Shown: positions 27,285 through 38,149 of the stretch, in pieces | Position numbering within the stretch: position 1 is the stretch's first letter | Layout of the letters: each line of letters starts with the position of its first letter | Origin: Leptospira kirschneri serovar Cynopteri str. 3522 CT | GTDB taxonomy: Bacteria; Spirochaetota; Leptospiria; Leptospirales; Leptospiraceae | Assembly (NCBI RefSeq): GCF_000243695.2 | Contig: NZ_AHMN02000011.1 | Span: forward strand, 447,001-511,000 | Direction of reading: 5' to 3' | Length of the DNA: 64,000 bases | Notes under the pieces: model-generated | The model's input: only the letters and a program-made list of their open reading frames with translations | Database searches by the model: none | Told to the model about the DNA's origin: nothing | Translations under genes and position numbers: made by a program

Positions 27285-28433
27285 TCAATAATTATGTTCT
27301 GCTCTCAAACAATTGAAATCGGCTGAGGTTTTTAAATTTCGAAAAACCTCTTGCTGTATTAGATTATTTAAAATTGAATTCATTGCCTGCGCATACTCGC
27401 TGTTTTTTTGTTCTAGGTCGTCTGCGTTATAATGTTTATCGTAGAGTTCCTCGTCAAAGGGGCAATCGTCTTCGTCTTCATTTTCGTCGTACGTTTCTAT
27501 AAAATCAGCGAGAGTATATTTCCAGTCTCCTACGTTATTTTTTAACTTTTGAATTTTCTCAGGAGTGTTGTAGTTGTTCGGCCATTTTGATTGATATTCT
27601 TGTAAAGTTTTTTCAAAGGCTTCGATACTGTTCATCTTGATATAAGAGGCATCGATTGCAAAACCGTAAAAAGTTTCATCTACGTGGGCTTTCGCAAAAG
27701 ATTTGATTTTTTGAATTGCAAAATTTGTTAAAACGTCAACTTCAAATCCTTGTTTATTTTTATGATTCTCTTTTTCTTCGGTTTTAGAAGAACTAGTTTC
27801 TTCTTCTGTGGGAAGTCCTAGTTCTATTCTGTATTTTTTTATTTCGTCTTCGGTTCCAAGGAGAACAATGTTGTTTAAAAATAAATTTCCTAAGAAAGAA
27901 TCTTTTGTCTGGAAAATATGATCCCATGCGGAACGTTCGTTTTGATCTTTTACCGAATGATCTATCCACATCGTATGTAAAAGATAATCTACGATTGCAA
28001 TCGATTTCGTTTTAATTGCGTAGATTAGGATCGGATCTCCAAATTTTGCCGAATTCGTTTTTAACTCTATTCCAGGTGTGTTTTTATTTGCGATAAAAAA
28101 TTCGATATCTCTATTGTTTACCGTTTCGATCAAAAGTTGATAAGTGGGGCGTTTCGGAGAAATGTTTTTTTCCGGAAAATTGTTCAGCCAATAATTGCGC
28201 CATCGATCTGCGTAATCGGGACCTTCTTCTTCTGGATAATATCCTTCCCAGGCTTTCCATTTTACGAAAGTTTCAAACTCTTTATGAGCTACGTTTGGAT
28301 TTTCATATTCGTATGTTTGGGAAAGAATCCGATTGTTGTTCTCATATTGTTGTATCGTAATTTGTTCTTTTTCCAAATTCAATTCTATACGATTTGTAAT
28401 GTTGTGTTTTTGTATCAGTTTGATTTGATTCAT
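27285..28433 (-). CDS. WGR-like/ankyrin/DUF4303 protein
   Basis: A 382-residue cytoplasmic protein. Residues 1-60 resemble a degenerate WGR domain (QITIQQYENNNRILSQTYEY, then AHKEFETFVKWKAWEGYYPE). Residues about 100-170 carry an ankyrin-like pair (SAKFGDPILIYAIKTKSIAIVDYLL). From about 235 on is a DUF4303-type domain (IQKIKSFAKAHVDETFYGFAIDA, TLQEYQSKWP, VGDWKYTLADF). Ankyrin and DUF4303 proteins commonly sit in immunity or contact-system clusters, but that role is inferred. The C-terminus is acidic (DENEDEDDCPFDEE). It is the most upstream of three related minus-strand genes. Confidence 0.7.
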   Translation of the reverse strand: MNQIKLIQKHNITNRIELNLEKEQITIQQYENNNRILSQTYEYENPNVAHKEFETFVKWKAWEGYYPEEEGPDYADRWRNYWLNNFPEKNISPKRPTYQLLIETVNNRDIEFFIANKNTPGIELKTNSAKFGDPILIYAIKTKSIAIVDYLLHTMWIDHSVKDQNERSAWDHIFQTKDSFLGNLFLNNIVLLGTEDEIKKYRIELGLPTEEETSSSKTEEKENHKNKQGFEVDVLTNFAIQKIKSFAKAHVDETFYGFAIDASYIKMNSIEAFEKTLQEYQSKWPNNYNTPEKIQKLKNNVGDWKYTLADFIETYDENEDEDDCPFDEELYDKHYNADDLEQKNSEYAQAMNSILNNLIQQEVFRNLKTSADFNCLRAEHNY

Positions 28434-28960
28434 TGTAGGATTACTAACGGACTTTATTAGAATGGATAATTGATTTTATTTCAACCCGCATTATCAAATG
28501 ACTCGAAAATTTAGGATTACATTAAGAACTTAGATCCGATTCAAATCATACTCAGTGCAGATCTTTGTTCAAGAAGCGGATTAAATTTTTATATTTTTAA
28601 AACGATGATTTTTAATTCCTTTTTTTGTATAGTGGAAATCTTTGATTTTTATCGAAGGAACTTCTATAAAAATCAAAGATAACGAGCCTAATCATTAGAT
28701 TTCTATATAAATTGTCATTCTGTAGTTATCATCATATTAAAAATTCATTTTATAGGATTTTCTCTAAAAGAAAAAATAGTATGAATAATGTTAGTTTAAA
28801 TCATTTCTAATCGACAGAATCTTTCAATTTAGAATAGGATTGGAATGTTTTGACAGTGTAAAGTTTCATAACGTATTTAGGCTTATCATTTACAAAATCA
28901 ATTTTATCGGACCTTGATTTAGAAGGCGTTTTTAAAATACGTTTTAAAAGAATCAATCGT
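28434..28960. other. Divergent gap with a 15-bp perfect hairpin
   Basis: 527 bp between the divergent DUF4303 and lipoprotein genes. It is AT-rich. The one clear structure is the inverted repeat ATCTTTGATTTTTAT (28638-28652) and ATAAAAATCAAAGAT (28666-28680) around a 13-base loop. No gene seen. Confidence 0.6.
28638..28680. repeat. Perfect 15-bp inverted repeat
   Basis: Arms 28638-28652 and 28666-28680 are exact reverse complements around a 13-base loop. It has no T-run suited to intrinsic termination and lies between divergent starts, so it may be an operator, a regulatory hairpin or a repeat relic. Confidence 0.8.
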
Positions 28961-29545
28961 TTGAATTTGAATAATAAAATCAAATCGTATTTACTGGTTT
29001 TACTATATTTTTTGGCTCACTGTAAGGTAGATATAAGACAGATCCCTCCTAGGGAATATAACGAGTTAAAAACAAGCGTTTTTAATGCTCCGATTTATAT
29101 CGGTAAATTTGAAGTTTTCAAATCCAATTCGTTACAGGAAACTAAAGCCTGGAAGGCCACTTTAAAATCTGTTATCAAAAGCAATAGGGCTTTTTCCGAA
29201 ATAAAAGACGGAGAAGAATTTCAACCAGATTCGTATATTCTTGATGTTGAAATCAGTCCTGATTATAAGGAAGAATATAACTACTGGTGGACATGGCCGG
29301 CTATTTATCCGTTTCCCGGCTATTGGCCTTTACAAATTAGAAAAGCAGAATATACTGTTAGGATTGCTACCACAATATCAAGAAGTAATAAAATTCTACT
29401 TCAATCGGAGCTTGAACAATCAGGTCAAGAAAACATTTATATATATGGATTTTATCGCACGAGTGAAATCGAGGAAATGGTTGAAAATACCAATTTGGTA
29501 ATTTTGGAAAGATGGATCAAAGATATTTTAAGCAAATCGTTTTAA
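28961..29545 (+). CDS. Hypothetical lipoprotein
   Basis: A 194-residue protein from a TTG start. The leader YLLVLLYFLAHC ends in a lipobox (LAHC). The mature part (PIYIGKFEVFKSNSLQETKAW, PDSYILDVEISPDYKEEYNYWWTWP, KAEYTVRIATTI) is beta-rich and resembles small periplasmic or outer-membrane lipoproteins that assess envelope components, but I cannot name the family. It overlaps the next gene by 34 bp, so the two are probably co-expressed. Confidence 0.65.
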   Translation: MNLNNKIKSYLLVLLYFLAHCKVDIRQIPPREYNELKTSVFNAPIYIGKFEVFKSNSLQETKAWKATLKSVIKSNRAFSEIKDGEEFQPDSYILDVEISPDYKEEYNYWWTWPAIYPFPGYWPLQIRKAEYTVRIATTISRSNKILLQSELEQSGQENIYIYGFYRTSEIEEMVENTNLVILERWIKDILSKSF

Positions 29546-29862
29546 TCGGGACACTTGTATTCTATACGTGTATTTCCATTCCGGAGGTGCCTAACAATGG
29601 TTTCGAGCGATGTATTGCACATTATTATAACGTAAAAAGAAGAATGAGAGAAATCCAAATTCAAAATAAGAACTTTACTGCAGTTATTGTTTTGATTTCT
29701 TTTGGGGTTGGTTTTTGGGTCGGTCCTATTGGGTTTGTTCCTTTGATTGTACTTCCATACACACAATACCGTAATAAAAAGAAAACCGATGAAATCCGGG
29801 AGGAGTGGGAGAAGGAGTATTGTACAAATTCATCTGAAGCTCCGATTGAAAACAGCAAGTAG
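29512..29862 (+). CDS. Small membrane lipoprotein-like protein
   Basis: A 116-residue protein beginning inside the end of the preceding gene. The N-terminus (QIVLIGTLVFYTC) could be a lipoprotein signal with Cys at about residue 20. A second hydrophobic span, FTAVIVLISFGVGFWVGPIGFVPLIVL, covers about residues 55-81 and is followed by a charged tail. The overlap argues for translational coupling with the lipoprotein at 28961. A strong terminator lies 220 bp downstream. No function known. Confidence 0.6.
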   Translation: MDQRYFKQIVLIGTLVFYTCISIPEVPNNGFERCIAHYYNVKRRMREIQIQNKNFTAVIVLISFGVGFWVGPIGFVPLIVLPYTQYRNKKKTDEIREEWEKEYCTNSSEAPIENSK

Positions 29863-30078
29863 TATGAGTTCCCACGTTTTAGATATCCGGTTTATAAGTT
29901 TGATTATTGTTATTGGGTATGACAACTTTTTAGAATAGTTAGCGTGAGTTCGAAGAATCCAATGCGAAAGCAAGTTATTTTAGTTATGAAATTTGAGAGC
30001 CATACTTTGTATCTTTTTTCGATATATAATCTTGTGTCACCGAACATAAATCTAAGTTTTAGAATAAACTTCGAAGAG

Positions 30079-30108
30079 CGCATCCGTTTTTTGGGATGCG
30101 TTTTTTTT
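30079..30108 (+). terminator. Rho-independent terminator
   Basis: CGCATCC (30079-30085), loop GTTTTTTG, GGATGCG (30094-30100), then eight T (30101-30108). It suits the plus-strand lipoprotein pair ending at 29862 and sits just before the convergent gene that ends at 30127. Confidence 0.85.
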
Positions 30109-30126
30109 AATTTTTGTTCTCAGATG

Positions 30127-32643
30127 TTATTGTTCCACGCATAGAATGCTGGCGGGATAATCTTTCCAGTTGTAAGGATCCATATGATCGGGCAAGATTA
30201 ACTTTGAACAGGTGTCCTGAGTGTTATAAATGGAACTGGCATATTTCTTATTTGCAAGTCCAAATGCACCCGATTCTCCAGTGTTAGAAGAAGTCCAATT
30301 GAGACAGTTGATTTGTTTGCCATTGACAATTTGATTTCTCCAGGTTTGATCCAGTCCCGTCCAAATCGTATAATTTCCATCAAAAAAATTCTGCAAGGGA
30401 AACGTAAAAAGTCCCGCCGAATTGGTTGTACCGATCACGGTTTCGTCTGCGCGTTTGTATTCTTGGAGAGGTTGTAAAACCCAGTCGATCTGTCCGTCTC
30501 CCGCGTTTGGACTAACGGAAGCGCGACGTGTATCACCTACGAGCATCGCTTTATAGTCAGCTCCCAAAGAAAGAAGTTTTTCCGGCTTATTGGAATCCAG
30601 ATTACAATAAGCGTCCGCTTGAGCGATTCCTCCGAAGTTCGCGTTATGCCCCATTTGTGGAACAAAGACGTATTTATAATTACAATAGTTTACTCCATAT
30701 CTCGAAAGCAATCTTTCGATTAAAATGTCTCCGTATGTCTGATCGAGTGTATTTCTATTTCTAAAGCCAGACATATATTCATCATTTCTAAAGTAGTGTA
30801 TCGAAGAGTCTTCGTATATATTTCCTAGTAGTTGTGATCCTTGATAAGATTCATCGAAGGGTCTGCCTGGTTTCGGAAAATCATCAACCCGGATTCCACC
30901 CATTTTGTGATGCCAAGACGTATGTCCCAACTCGTGTAGAGTGACGTTTTGAGAATTATAATATAGATTTTGTTGTCTCATCACTTGAACGTACTGTGTA
31001 GCGTTTGCAATGGTAGGACTACAACCGTTACAAGCTTTATACGCAGAAGGATTGAAGTGATAGGTAGTGACCCCGTTTGTCGTGCTAAAAAAAACGTCTG
31101 AATTTCCGTAATAATCATCAAAATAAATATCTGTAATTGGAACGATCGAATAACCCGATTCGGAAATGGACATGGCACTATTATTAGAGATCATAAAAAA
31201 ATCAGAGAGATACACCGTAACGTCTTCTCCGTTTTGCCGGGGTGTATAAACTTTTAACAAATCCGGCCATAACTTAGATTGATTTTGTTCGTAATACAAC
31301 ATCGTCGCCAGAAGTCGTTCATCTGGATTGTTTAAATTTAAAGGAGTTTTTCCCGGAGTTTTTGGTTTTGAGTTGTACCAGTTTTCAACCGCGACCTGGT
31401 TGATATTCGGCTGAATCATCGAAAGAGATTGGATTCCTTGAATTTCCAGTTTGAAGTATTTTTTAGTGGCTTCATAAAATTCAGAAGTTAGAATGTTTCC
31501 CCAGTTAACCAAAGAACTTGTCGTTGTATATTGAGTATCTCCAAATCGTACGATGTGGATTTTGATCGTATCTAGAGATGTAGTGGCATTTACGGGAACC
31601 GGAGCTTCCGGATTATGAAGATCTTTGACGTCTCTTATGACTTCCATCTTTTTTGAAGTGCCTGCGCCGGAAGAACAGTCTTCATAATATTCGATTTTAA
31701 ATTTAAACTTCATATCATTTGAATGTTTGAATTTAACCGAAGCTGGAACTTGGAAACGCATGGTAAAAATTCCCTGAGGATAATCGGAAATGGAAATCGG
31801 GAAATCATTCTCAGTAGTACATACCGTACTGACTCGGTACTTAGAAGTAGTATTCGGAATCATGAATAAAGTAAGAACTGAAAACTGAAGTTCCTTTCCC
31901 GAAACATCTAGCAAATCCACAAAAATCCGTTTATGTAAGGATTTAATTTTGTTTAAATTCAATGCAAAAATGTAAGTTTTTCCGCGATAGAGACTCGCTA
32001 TACTTGAAATCGGAGATCCGTTTAAGTAAAGAGATACGTCTCGATTGTTTGTCACCATATCGTTGATTACGTTATTAAATTTAGGATCTTCTACGGGAGT
32101 AATCGTGATGTTGTCGGTTACGGTAGGATACTGAGTATCAGGATTTCCTTCCGTGGTAAACGTATAGGTACCGGTAGGCCAATTGAGAGTGGAAAATGAC
32201 ATTTGATAGGGTATTCCCGCTGCTATCAAATCGGATTTTTCCGTAATATCTTTTGAATCCATATGTTTGGTTTGTGTCGGAAGTTTTTCTTGATTTTGAA
32301 AGTCTGAAAGTTCTTGAGGCGTAAGATCTTTCCAAATTCCCATATAGGTCTTAAAACGAGTGTTAGCTGGAGGATAAAACAAAACGTTGACTGTTGTTCC
32401 GGAAGGAATTGAGACCGGTTCACACGAGGGCCCGTGTGCGTTTAGTATATAAATATAACCTTTAGAAGGGTCGTGAGTGGGAGCGCAGGCAGGAATCGTA
32501 AGTAGTTGGGTACTGGTCGTGGTTCGGGTCAAATTTAAAATCGAATCGGCGGTCCCGGATAAAAATCCGAGTTCCTCATTTTGATTTTTTATACAACCTA
32601 ACAATGTATATACGATTATCAAACATAAAAGTATCTGTTTCAT
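30127..32643 (-). CDS. Large lipoprotein with HELGH zinc-protease motif and C-terminal DUF1554 domain
   Basis: An 838-residue secreted lipoprotein: MKQILLCLIIVYTLLGC is a signal peptide with lipobox LLGC. Beta-rich regions (about 150-330) precede a region with LHELGHTSWHHKMGG (about residue 580), the HExxH zinc site of metallopeptidases. A nearby His could be the third ligand, but its spacing differs from classical metzincins. The last 180 residues (YKYVFVPQMGHNANFGGIAQADAYC to ILCVEQ) form a DUF1554 domain, as in the lipoprotein at 40513. DUF1554 is frequent in Leptospira and of unknown role. A cell-surface protease anchored at or binding to a target is plausible. AAGGAGAATG precedes the ATG. 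Confidence 0.8.
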   Translation of the reverse strand: MKQILLCLIIVYTLLGCIKNQNEELGFLSGTADSILNLTRTTTSTQLLTIPACAPTHDPSKGYIYILNAHGPSCEPVSIPSGTTVNVLFYPPANTRFKTYMGIWKDLTPQELSDFQNQEKLPTQTKHMDSKDITEKSDLIAAGIPYQMSFSTLNWPTGTYTFTTEGNPDTQYPTVTDNITITPVEDPKFNNVINDMVTNNRDVSLYLNGSPISSIASLYRGKTYIFALNLNKIKSLHKRIFVDLLDVSGKELQFSVLTLFMIPNTTSKYRVSTVCTTENDFPISISDYPQGIFTMRFQVPASVKFKHSNDMKFKFKIEYYEDCSSGAGTSKKMEVIRDVKDLHNPEAPVPVNATTSLDTIKIHIVRFGDTQYTTTSSLVNWGNILTSEFYEATKKYFKLEIQGIQSLSMIQPNINQVAVENWYNSKPKTPGKTPLNLNNPDERLLATMLYYEQNQSKLWPDLLKVYTPRQNGEDVTVYLSDFFMISNNSAMSISESGYSIVPITDIYFDDYYGNSDVFFSTTNGVTTYHFNPSAYKACNGCSPTIANATQYVQVMRQQNLYYNSQNVTLHELGHTSWHHKMGGIRVDDFPKPGRPFDESYQGSQLLGNIYEDSSIHYFRNDEYMSGFRNRNTLDQTYGDILIERLLSRYGVNYCNYKYVFVPQMGHNANFGGIAQADAYCNLDSNKPEKLLSLGADYKAMLVGDTRRASVSPNAGDGQIDWVLQPLQEYKRADETVIGTTNSAGLFTFPLQNFFDGNYTIWTGLDQTWRNQIVNGKQINCLNWTSSNTGESGAFGLANKKYASSIYNTQDTCSKLILPDHMDPYNWKDYPASILCVEQ

Positions 32644-33186
32644 TTCATTCTCCTTAAATTAAAAATTTTGAATCTTCCTAAATTTTTAGTGTAAGTTTTG
32701 ACATTTGAATTGCTAAAGTTTGCCTGCTTTTTTATGAAACCGAAAAAAAATATAAAAGATTTAAGTAAATAAATTTTATATAATAATTTTATCATAAAAA
32801 AATATAACTATCATTATATTCTGAACGGAATTACGGGGGTTGTTTTTAACTTTGATACCGGTTCAAAATGTATGGTCTTTTACTACTGCTTTGTTTTATG
32901 CTGTTGGTATTTAGACGAAATCTCTGATTTAACACTAAGGACCGTAAAAGTGTCGTTAGGTGTTTTTAGACTTCGATCCGAATATTTTAGGAATTGTGTT
33001 TTTATAGAATTATGGATCTCGAAAATCACTTAAAAAAATAGAACTGAAACATCTTAAAAAAATGGGTCCGTTTGGGCGAAAATTTTTGGTTTGTAAAGTT
33101 TCATTTTTTTTCAAATCCATACTTTCGTTCCTGAAAAAATCTCGCCTGAATTCTTATCTATAATAAGACTACACTTAGGAAGTCCT
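32644..33186. promoter_or_regulatory. Divergent gap, protease-like lipoprotein / desaturase
   Basis: 543 bp of very AT-rich DNA between divergent genes. For the desaturase, TATAAT at 33159-33164 followed by AGGA at 33177-33180 gives a plausible short-leader promoter. I see no repeat or gene elsewhere. Confidence 0.4.
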
Positions 33187-33877
<691 letters not shown>

Positions 33878-33885
<8 letters not shown>

Positions 33886-34714
33886 GGTACAATTTCCGAA
33901 AAATGACCGGAATACAGGCAAGGATGAAATAACCTTCCCCTAAAATTCTATAGAGCTGTTTTTTTTGAAAAAAAGATTCAAAAAATAGAATATTTACCGG
34001 AACTAAATAGCCTATACTCAGATAAAAAAATTCAGGTAAAATTATCCACTGGTTTTTCCAAAACCAAATCAGATTGAATACGGTTCCGATTCCGGATAAC
34101 GCGATAACCAACTTTTTCAACGTCTTTTGCGAAATCCATTTTAGGATCGATTCTGCGTCTTCTTTTTTATCTATCTCTATTTCCATATAAGAATTTACGA
34201 ATGAATTACAAAGTGTTGTCAAAAAAAATAAACCACACCAAATTCCCCATCCCGTTTTAGAAGTATATAAAATTGGACCGAACCAAACTCCAGCCGTATA
34301 AAGGATAGAAACGGAACATTCTTTCCAAAAAAAAGAAACTTGTAAATAAGAAAGTACGAAGTGTATCACTATAAAAATTCCTATAACTAAGGTTGCCAAT
34401 AGAATTTTTTCCTTTAGGAATGTTATTCCGGATACAAAAGAAAAAATCGCTGCTAAACCGGTGATAACAATTAAGAATATTCTGTTTTTATAATAAAATT
34501 CGTGTCTTGGATTTGCACTTTTATCTCCAAGTTTCCAGCCGTCTATCCAATGATCCGCGCTGTAAATTACCCAAACCGTGACGGGAAGTAATATCCAGAA
34601 TTCCGTCTTTAGATCTGAATTTAAAACGTAAGAAGCGAACCAGGCCGAAGAAACCGCTCCGCATACTATATCAATACTTAATACATTCCAATAGTAGAAT
34701 ATTCTGTAAAACAT
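33878..34714 (-). CDS. UbiA-like prenyltransferase-superfamily membrane protein
   Basis: A 278-residue protein with about eight hydrophobic segments. [13 protein letters not shown] near residue 55 (DxxxD) and [16 protein letters not shown] near residue 170 are arranged like the two Asp-rich motifs of UbiA-type intramembrane prenyltransferases, though they are not canonical. The substrate cannot be told. It converges on the desaturase gene with an 8-bp overlap and runs the same way as the mscS-type gene upstream (37-bp gap). An alternative is an unrelated polytopic membrane protein. Confidence 0.5.
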
Positions 34715-34751
34715 GGAATTGTCCTTTTCAACCGGAGGATAACATATTTCA

Positions 34752-35789
34752 TCACTTGAACTCGATTCCTTCTTTTTGAAATTGAGAATGTAGTCTTTTG
34801 ATCAATTCGTGTCGAATCAAAAATTGATCCGAAAATTCTAAACAGGGTAGATCCATTTGAAATCCTACCGCACTAGGTCCAAATTTTTGATAAGAGAAAG
34901 AAATTTCTCCGAGCGAATCGGATGGGTAAAACTTTTTTAAGACTTCATTTCCTATGTTTACGGCGAGTGATTCCACTTTTTCCAGATCGGTTTGATAGGT
35001 TATACTTGCTTCGATCGAAATCGAAAAACATTTTTTAGACAATTCTAAAGTAGTGACTACGGAGGAAGCCATCACAGAGTTCGGAACTACGATTATACTA
35101 TCGTTACGTTTTCGAATTGTAGTGCTTCTCCAAGTGATGTCTTCGACGTAACCTTCTAATCCTTCTCCTTGCATTCGAACGTAGTCACCTTTTTTGAGTT
35201 GTTTTCCTAGAAGGATTCCTAAGCCGGAAAATAAATTCGAAAGTGTAGGTTGTAAACCGAGAGCGACTGCAATACCTCCTACTCCTAAAGCTCCTAATAT
35301 GGGAACGATTGAAATTCCTAAGGATTGAAGAATCAATAAAATACAAACTGTAAACAATATGATCCGGATCGCGTTGCCTATGATGGAAGCGGAGGAAACC
35401 ATTCCTTCTGTGTTGGTTTCTAATATCGCCGAAAAAAGATGAGAGAGTGAAATCGTACAAAGTACGATCGAAAGAATTTTGAAACTTAAAAAAACGGATT
35501 CTACCGAATTGAGTTTTAAGAATTTAAGAAATAAAAACAAAGAAAGTAAAAAGAAAAATAAACGGATGATTTTTCTTCCTGCTTTGTAAATAGGATGAGA
35601 GGTTAGAATTTTATTTCCGAAAAAAACTCCGAACAATTTAGGGCTGATTCTGTCGCTTAATAAATAACCCAAAAACGATACGAAAATAAAAACTCCGGTC
35701 GCTTTTCCTAATTCCCAGAGAAAGTCTTCAGAAAACCAGTCTTGAACTTCGTTCCAATTCATGAGAACATTTTTTATGTAAAATCCCAA
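34752..35789 (-). CDS. Small-conductance mechanosensitive channel (MscS family)
   Basis: A 345-residue MscS-family channel that releases osmolytes on hypo-osmotic shock. Four or five transmembrane spans lead into the pore-lining helix [33 protein letters not shown], then the beta domain ([48 protein letters not shown]) and the C-terminal domain. The Gly/Ala-rich pore helix and the VPNS motif are diagnostic. The annotated start is TTG 35789; ATG at 35762 ([10 protein letters not shown]) is equally possible, as neither has a strong ribosome binding site. Confidence 0.93.
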   Translation of the reverse strand: MGFYIKNVLMNWNEVQDWFSEDFLWELGKATGVFIFVSFLGYLLSDRISPKLFGVFFGNKILTSHPIYKAGRKIIRLFFFLLSLFLFLKFLKLNSVESVFLSFKILSIVLCTISLSHLFSAILETNTEGMVSSASIIGNAIRIILFTVCILLILQSLGISIVPILGALGVGGIAVALGLQPTLSNLFSGLGILLGKQLKKGDYVRMQGEGLEGYVEDITWRSTTIRKRNDSIIVVPNSVMASSVVTTLELSKKCFSISIEASITYQTDLEKVESLAVNIGNEVLKKFYPSDSLGEISFSYQKFGPSAVGFQMDLPCLEFSDQFLIRHELIKRLHSQFQKEGIEFK

Positions 35790-35941
35790 TCATGCAAGAT
35801 CAAATCGTTTGATTTCATTTTGATATAAGGTTTAAGGAGTATCGTGTCTATTTCGTTCAAATTCTTTCCAAGGTCTTTGATTCAAATTTTAGATTTTAGA
35901 ATGACAGAAGATAAAACCTTCTTATTCTGCTCCAGACTGGG

Positions 35942-38149
35942 ATGTTGAATCGGTGGAAAAATAAAAGTGACAAATCGGTTCGTTGGGAAGAACTACCAAA
36001 TCTTCATTCCGATTTGCAGGATCTGGATCTGATCATACGAAGTCTGATTTCGGAAAAACTTTCTTTTGGAATTCGAGAAATCATTTTTTGTCTTTCTGCG
36101 GAACAAGCTCTATCTCTAAAAAAGTCTGGAGACTTTTTAAAACTTATAAAAGATTTCAAACAAGCCGGTTTTACTATTTCATCCGCGGACAAGGATAAAA
36201 TACTTTCCACAAACGTAGAATCTTCTTCTAAATTTTTTCGTTATCTGGAAAGCCGTTCCAGAAACGCAAACTGTTTGGTTTGGACCGAAGGTCCGGAACT
36301 TTCCCAAATCGAATCAAAATATTATGATTTTCTAAATCATTTCCGACAGATACACGGTAACGAATTCGAACCGTTTCGCCCATCCAGGTTTACGATTCGT
36401 GTAAAACTACTTTCTATCGTTTCCGCGATCATCACTCTTAGTATGAGTCTGATGATTACGATGGCCACGTATTTTTTTAGGAAATACAGCGAAATTCTCA
36501 TTCAGGAATACAATCTATCTCTTGCTAGGATGACGGGTATTCAGTTGAGCGGACAATTGAAAGAAACCACACGTAAAATTCAGGATTTTCGTTCCGAAGA
36601 TTCCGAAAAGTTTTTTAGAACCAATTCCAACGCGGTGGCATATGTACGTTTTAAAAACAAAACCTTAAATTCCACTTTGGAGATCGATTCCCTTTTTTGG
36701 AATTCAAAATTCTTAAAGTCTAATTCGGTTGCACCTGATCCTACAAATCTAAAAAAAACGTTGGAAAAATCTTTTTCCCGTTTACCTAATACATTAGAAA
36801 TATTGAATGTTTCTTCTGAGTTTGGTTTTCCCGCGGTTGCCGTTTTACTTCCAGTGGGAGCCGAAATTTCAGGTTTGGTTTTTTCCGCTTCCGAATTTTT
36901 AGGTTCTTTTCTCAGTGTTAGACAAACCGATTTTTTTCAAATGATCGTAGTGGATTCTTCCGGAAACTTGATCGCTCATTCTAACGATAAGGAGGCGGTT
37001 TCTGGAAAGGATTATAAAAAACATCCTCTTGTGGAAAATATGTTACGTAGTCCTTCGGACAACGGTTCTCAACGATTCGATTTCGAAGGTAGAGAAGTAT
37101 TAGGTTCTTATCAACAATTGGAAGTAGGTGGTTTAGGGATTATTTCCACGTTAGACGCTGATATTGCCTTTGAAGCGGTGTATAAGATCAGAAGACAAAA
37201 TCTTTTGATTATGATTTCTGTTTTGTCGGTTGCGTTTTTTGTAGTGTTCATTTTTTCAAGAACTCTTACGATTCCGATCATTCAACTTCTTTCCGCGACT
37301 AAGAAGGTAGAACAAGGGAATTATGCCGTGGATATTCGTGCAACTACACACGACGAAGTGGGAGTTTTAACCAATTCGTTTTTAAGAATGGCGAGAGGAT
37401 TGGAAGAAAGGGAAAAAATTAAAAATACGTTCGGAAAATTTGTAAATAAAGAGATCGCCGAACGCGCGTTATCTTCCGATTTAAAATTGGGAGGAGAAAA
37501 TAGGGAAGTTACGGTATTTTTTTCCGATCTTAGAAATTTTACCGGAATGTCTGAAAAGATGAAACCGGAAGAGGTGGTTGAATTCTTAAATCAGTACTTC
37601 ACTGAAATGGTGGAATGTATTTATCTAACTCAAGGAATTGTGGATAAATTTATAGGCGACGCCGTGATGGCTCACTGGGGAGCTTTGGTCCACGATGGAA
37701 ATGAGGCTAAAAATTCGATTAACGCCGCTTTGTTGATGAGAAGGGCGTTGATAGAATTTAATCTAAAAGGAAAAGAGATCGGTCGCCCTTTTACTCGTTT
37801 TGGTTGTGGTATCAATTCCGGACCGGTGATCGTTGGGCAGATTGGTTCCGAAAAGAAGTTAGAATTTACGGTCATCGGAGATACGGTCAATCTCGCCTCT
37901 AGAATCGAATATTTAAATAAGGAATTTGGTACGGACATCTTAATTTCAGAAAGTACGTATCAACAAGCAAAGGATCATTTTAATTTTGTGGAACTTCCGG
38001 CCGTTTGGATCCGAGGCAAGGAAAAACCACAGATCGTCTATGCGGTGTTAGGCTGGAAAGAAGATCAGGATTGTCCTAAGTCTTTAGAAGAATTACGAAC
38101 GTTATGCGGAATTCCGGACCCTGAAAATCCTTCTCGGTCTTTGGCATGA
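35942..38149 (+). CDS. Membrane-anchored class III adenylate/guanylate cyclase with periplasmic sensor and HAMP
   Basis: A 735-residue signalling enzyme. It has an N-terminal cytoplasmic extension of about 150 residues, TM1 about 152-178, a periplasmic Cache-like sensor (about 180-415, with MIVVDSSGNLIAHSNDKEAV), TM2 about 419-440, HAMP about 441-492, and a class III cyclase domain about 515-700. Metal-binding Asp are in FFSDLRNF (D529) and IGDAVMAHWG (D573). The purine/transition-state set is EKKLEFTVIGDTVNLASR (K639, D647, N650, R654), which favours ATP over GTP. It likely makes cAMP in response to an external cue. It overlaps the FecR-domain gene by 4 bp. A paralogous cyclase-FecR pair lies at 54864. 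Confidence 0.92.
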   Translation: MLNRWKNKSDKSVRWEELPNLHSDLQDLDLIIRSLISEKLSFGIREIIFCLSAEQALSLKKSGDFLKLIKDFKQAGFTISSADKDKILSTNVESSSKFFRYLESRSRNANCLVWTEGPELSQIESKYYDFLNHFRQIHGNEFEPFRPSRFTIRVKLLSIVSAIITLSMSLMITMATYFFRKYSEILIQEYNLSLARMTGIQLSGQLKETTRKIQDFRSEDSEKFFRTNSNAVAYVRFKNKTLNSTLEIDSLFWNSKFLKSNSVAPDPTNLKKTLEKSFSRLPNTLEILNVSSEFGFPAVAVLLPVGAEISGLVFSASEFLGSFLSVRQTDFFQMIVVDSSGNLIAHSNDKEAVSGKDYKKHPLVENMLRSPSDNGSQRFDFEGREVLGSYQQLEVGGLGIISTLDADIAFEAVYKIRRQNLLIMISVLSVAFFVVFIFSRTLTIPIIQLLSATKKVEQGNYAVDIRATTHDEVGVLTNSFLRMARGLEEREKIKNTFGKFVNKEIAERALSSDLKLGGENREVTVFFSDLRNFTGMSEKMKPEEVVEFLNQYFTEMVECIYLTQGIVDKFIGDAVMAHWGALVHDGNEAKNSINAALLMRRALIEFNLKGKEIGRPFTRFGCGINSGPVIVGQIGSEKKLEFTVIGDTVNLASRIEYLNKEFGTDILISESTYQQAKDHFNFVELPAVWIRGKEKPQIVYAVLGWKEDQDCPKSLEELRTLCGIPDPENPSRSLA

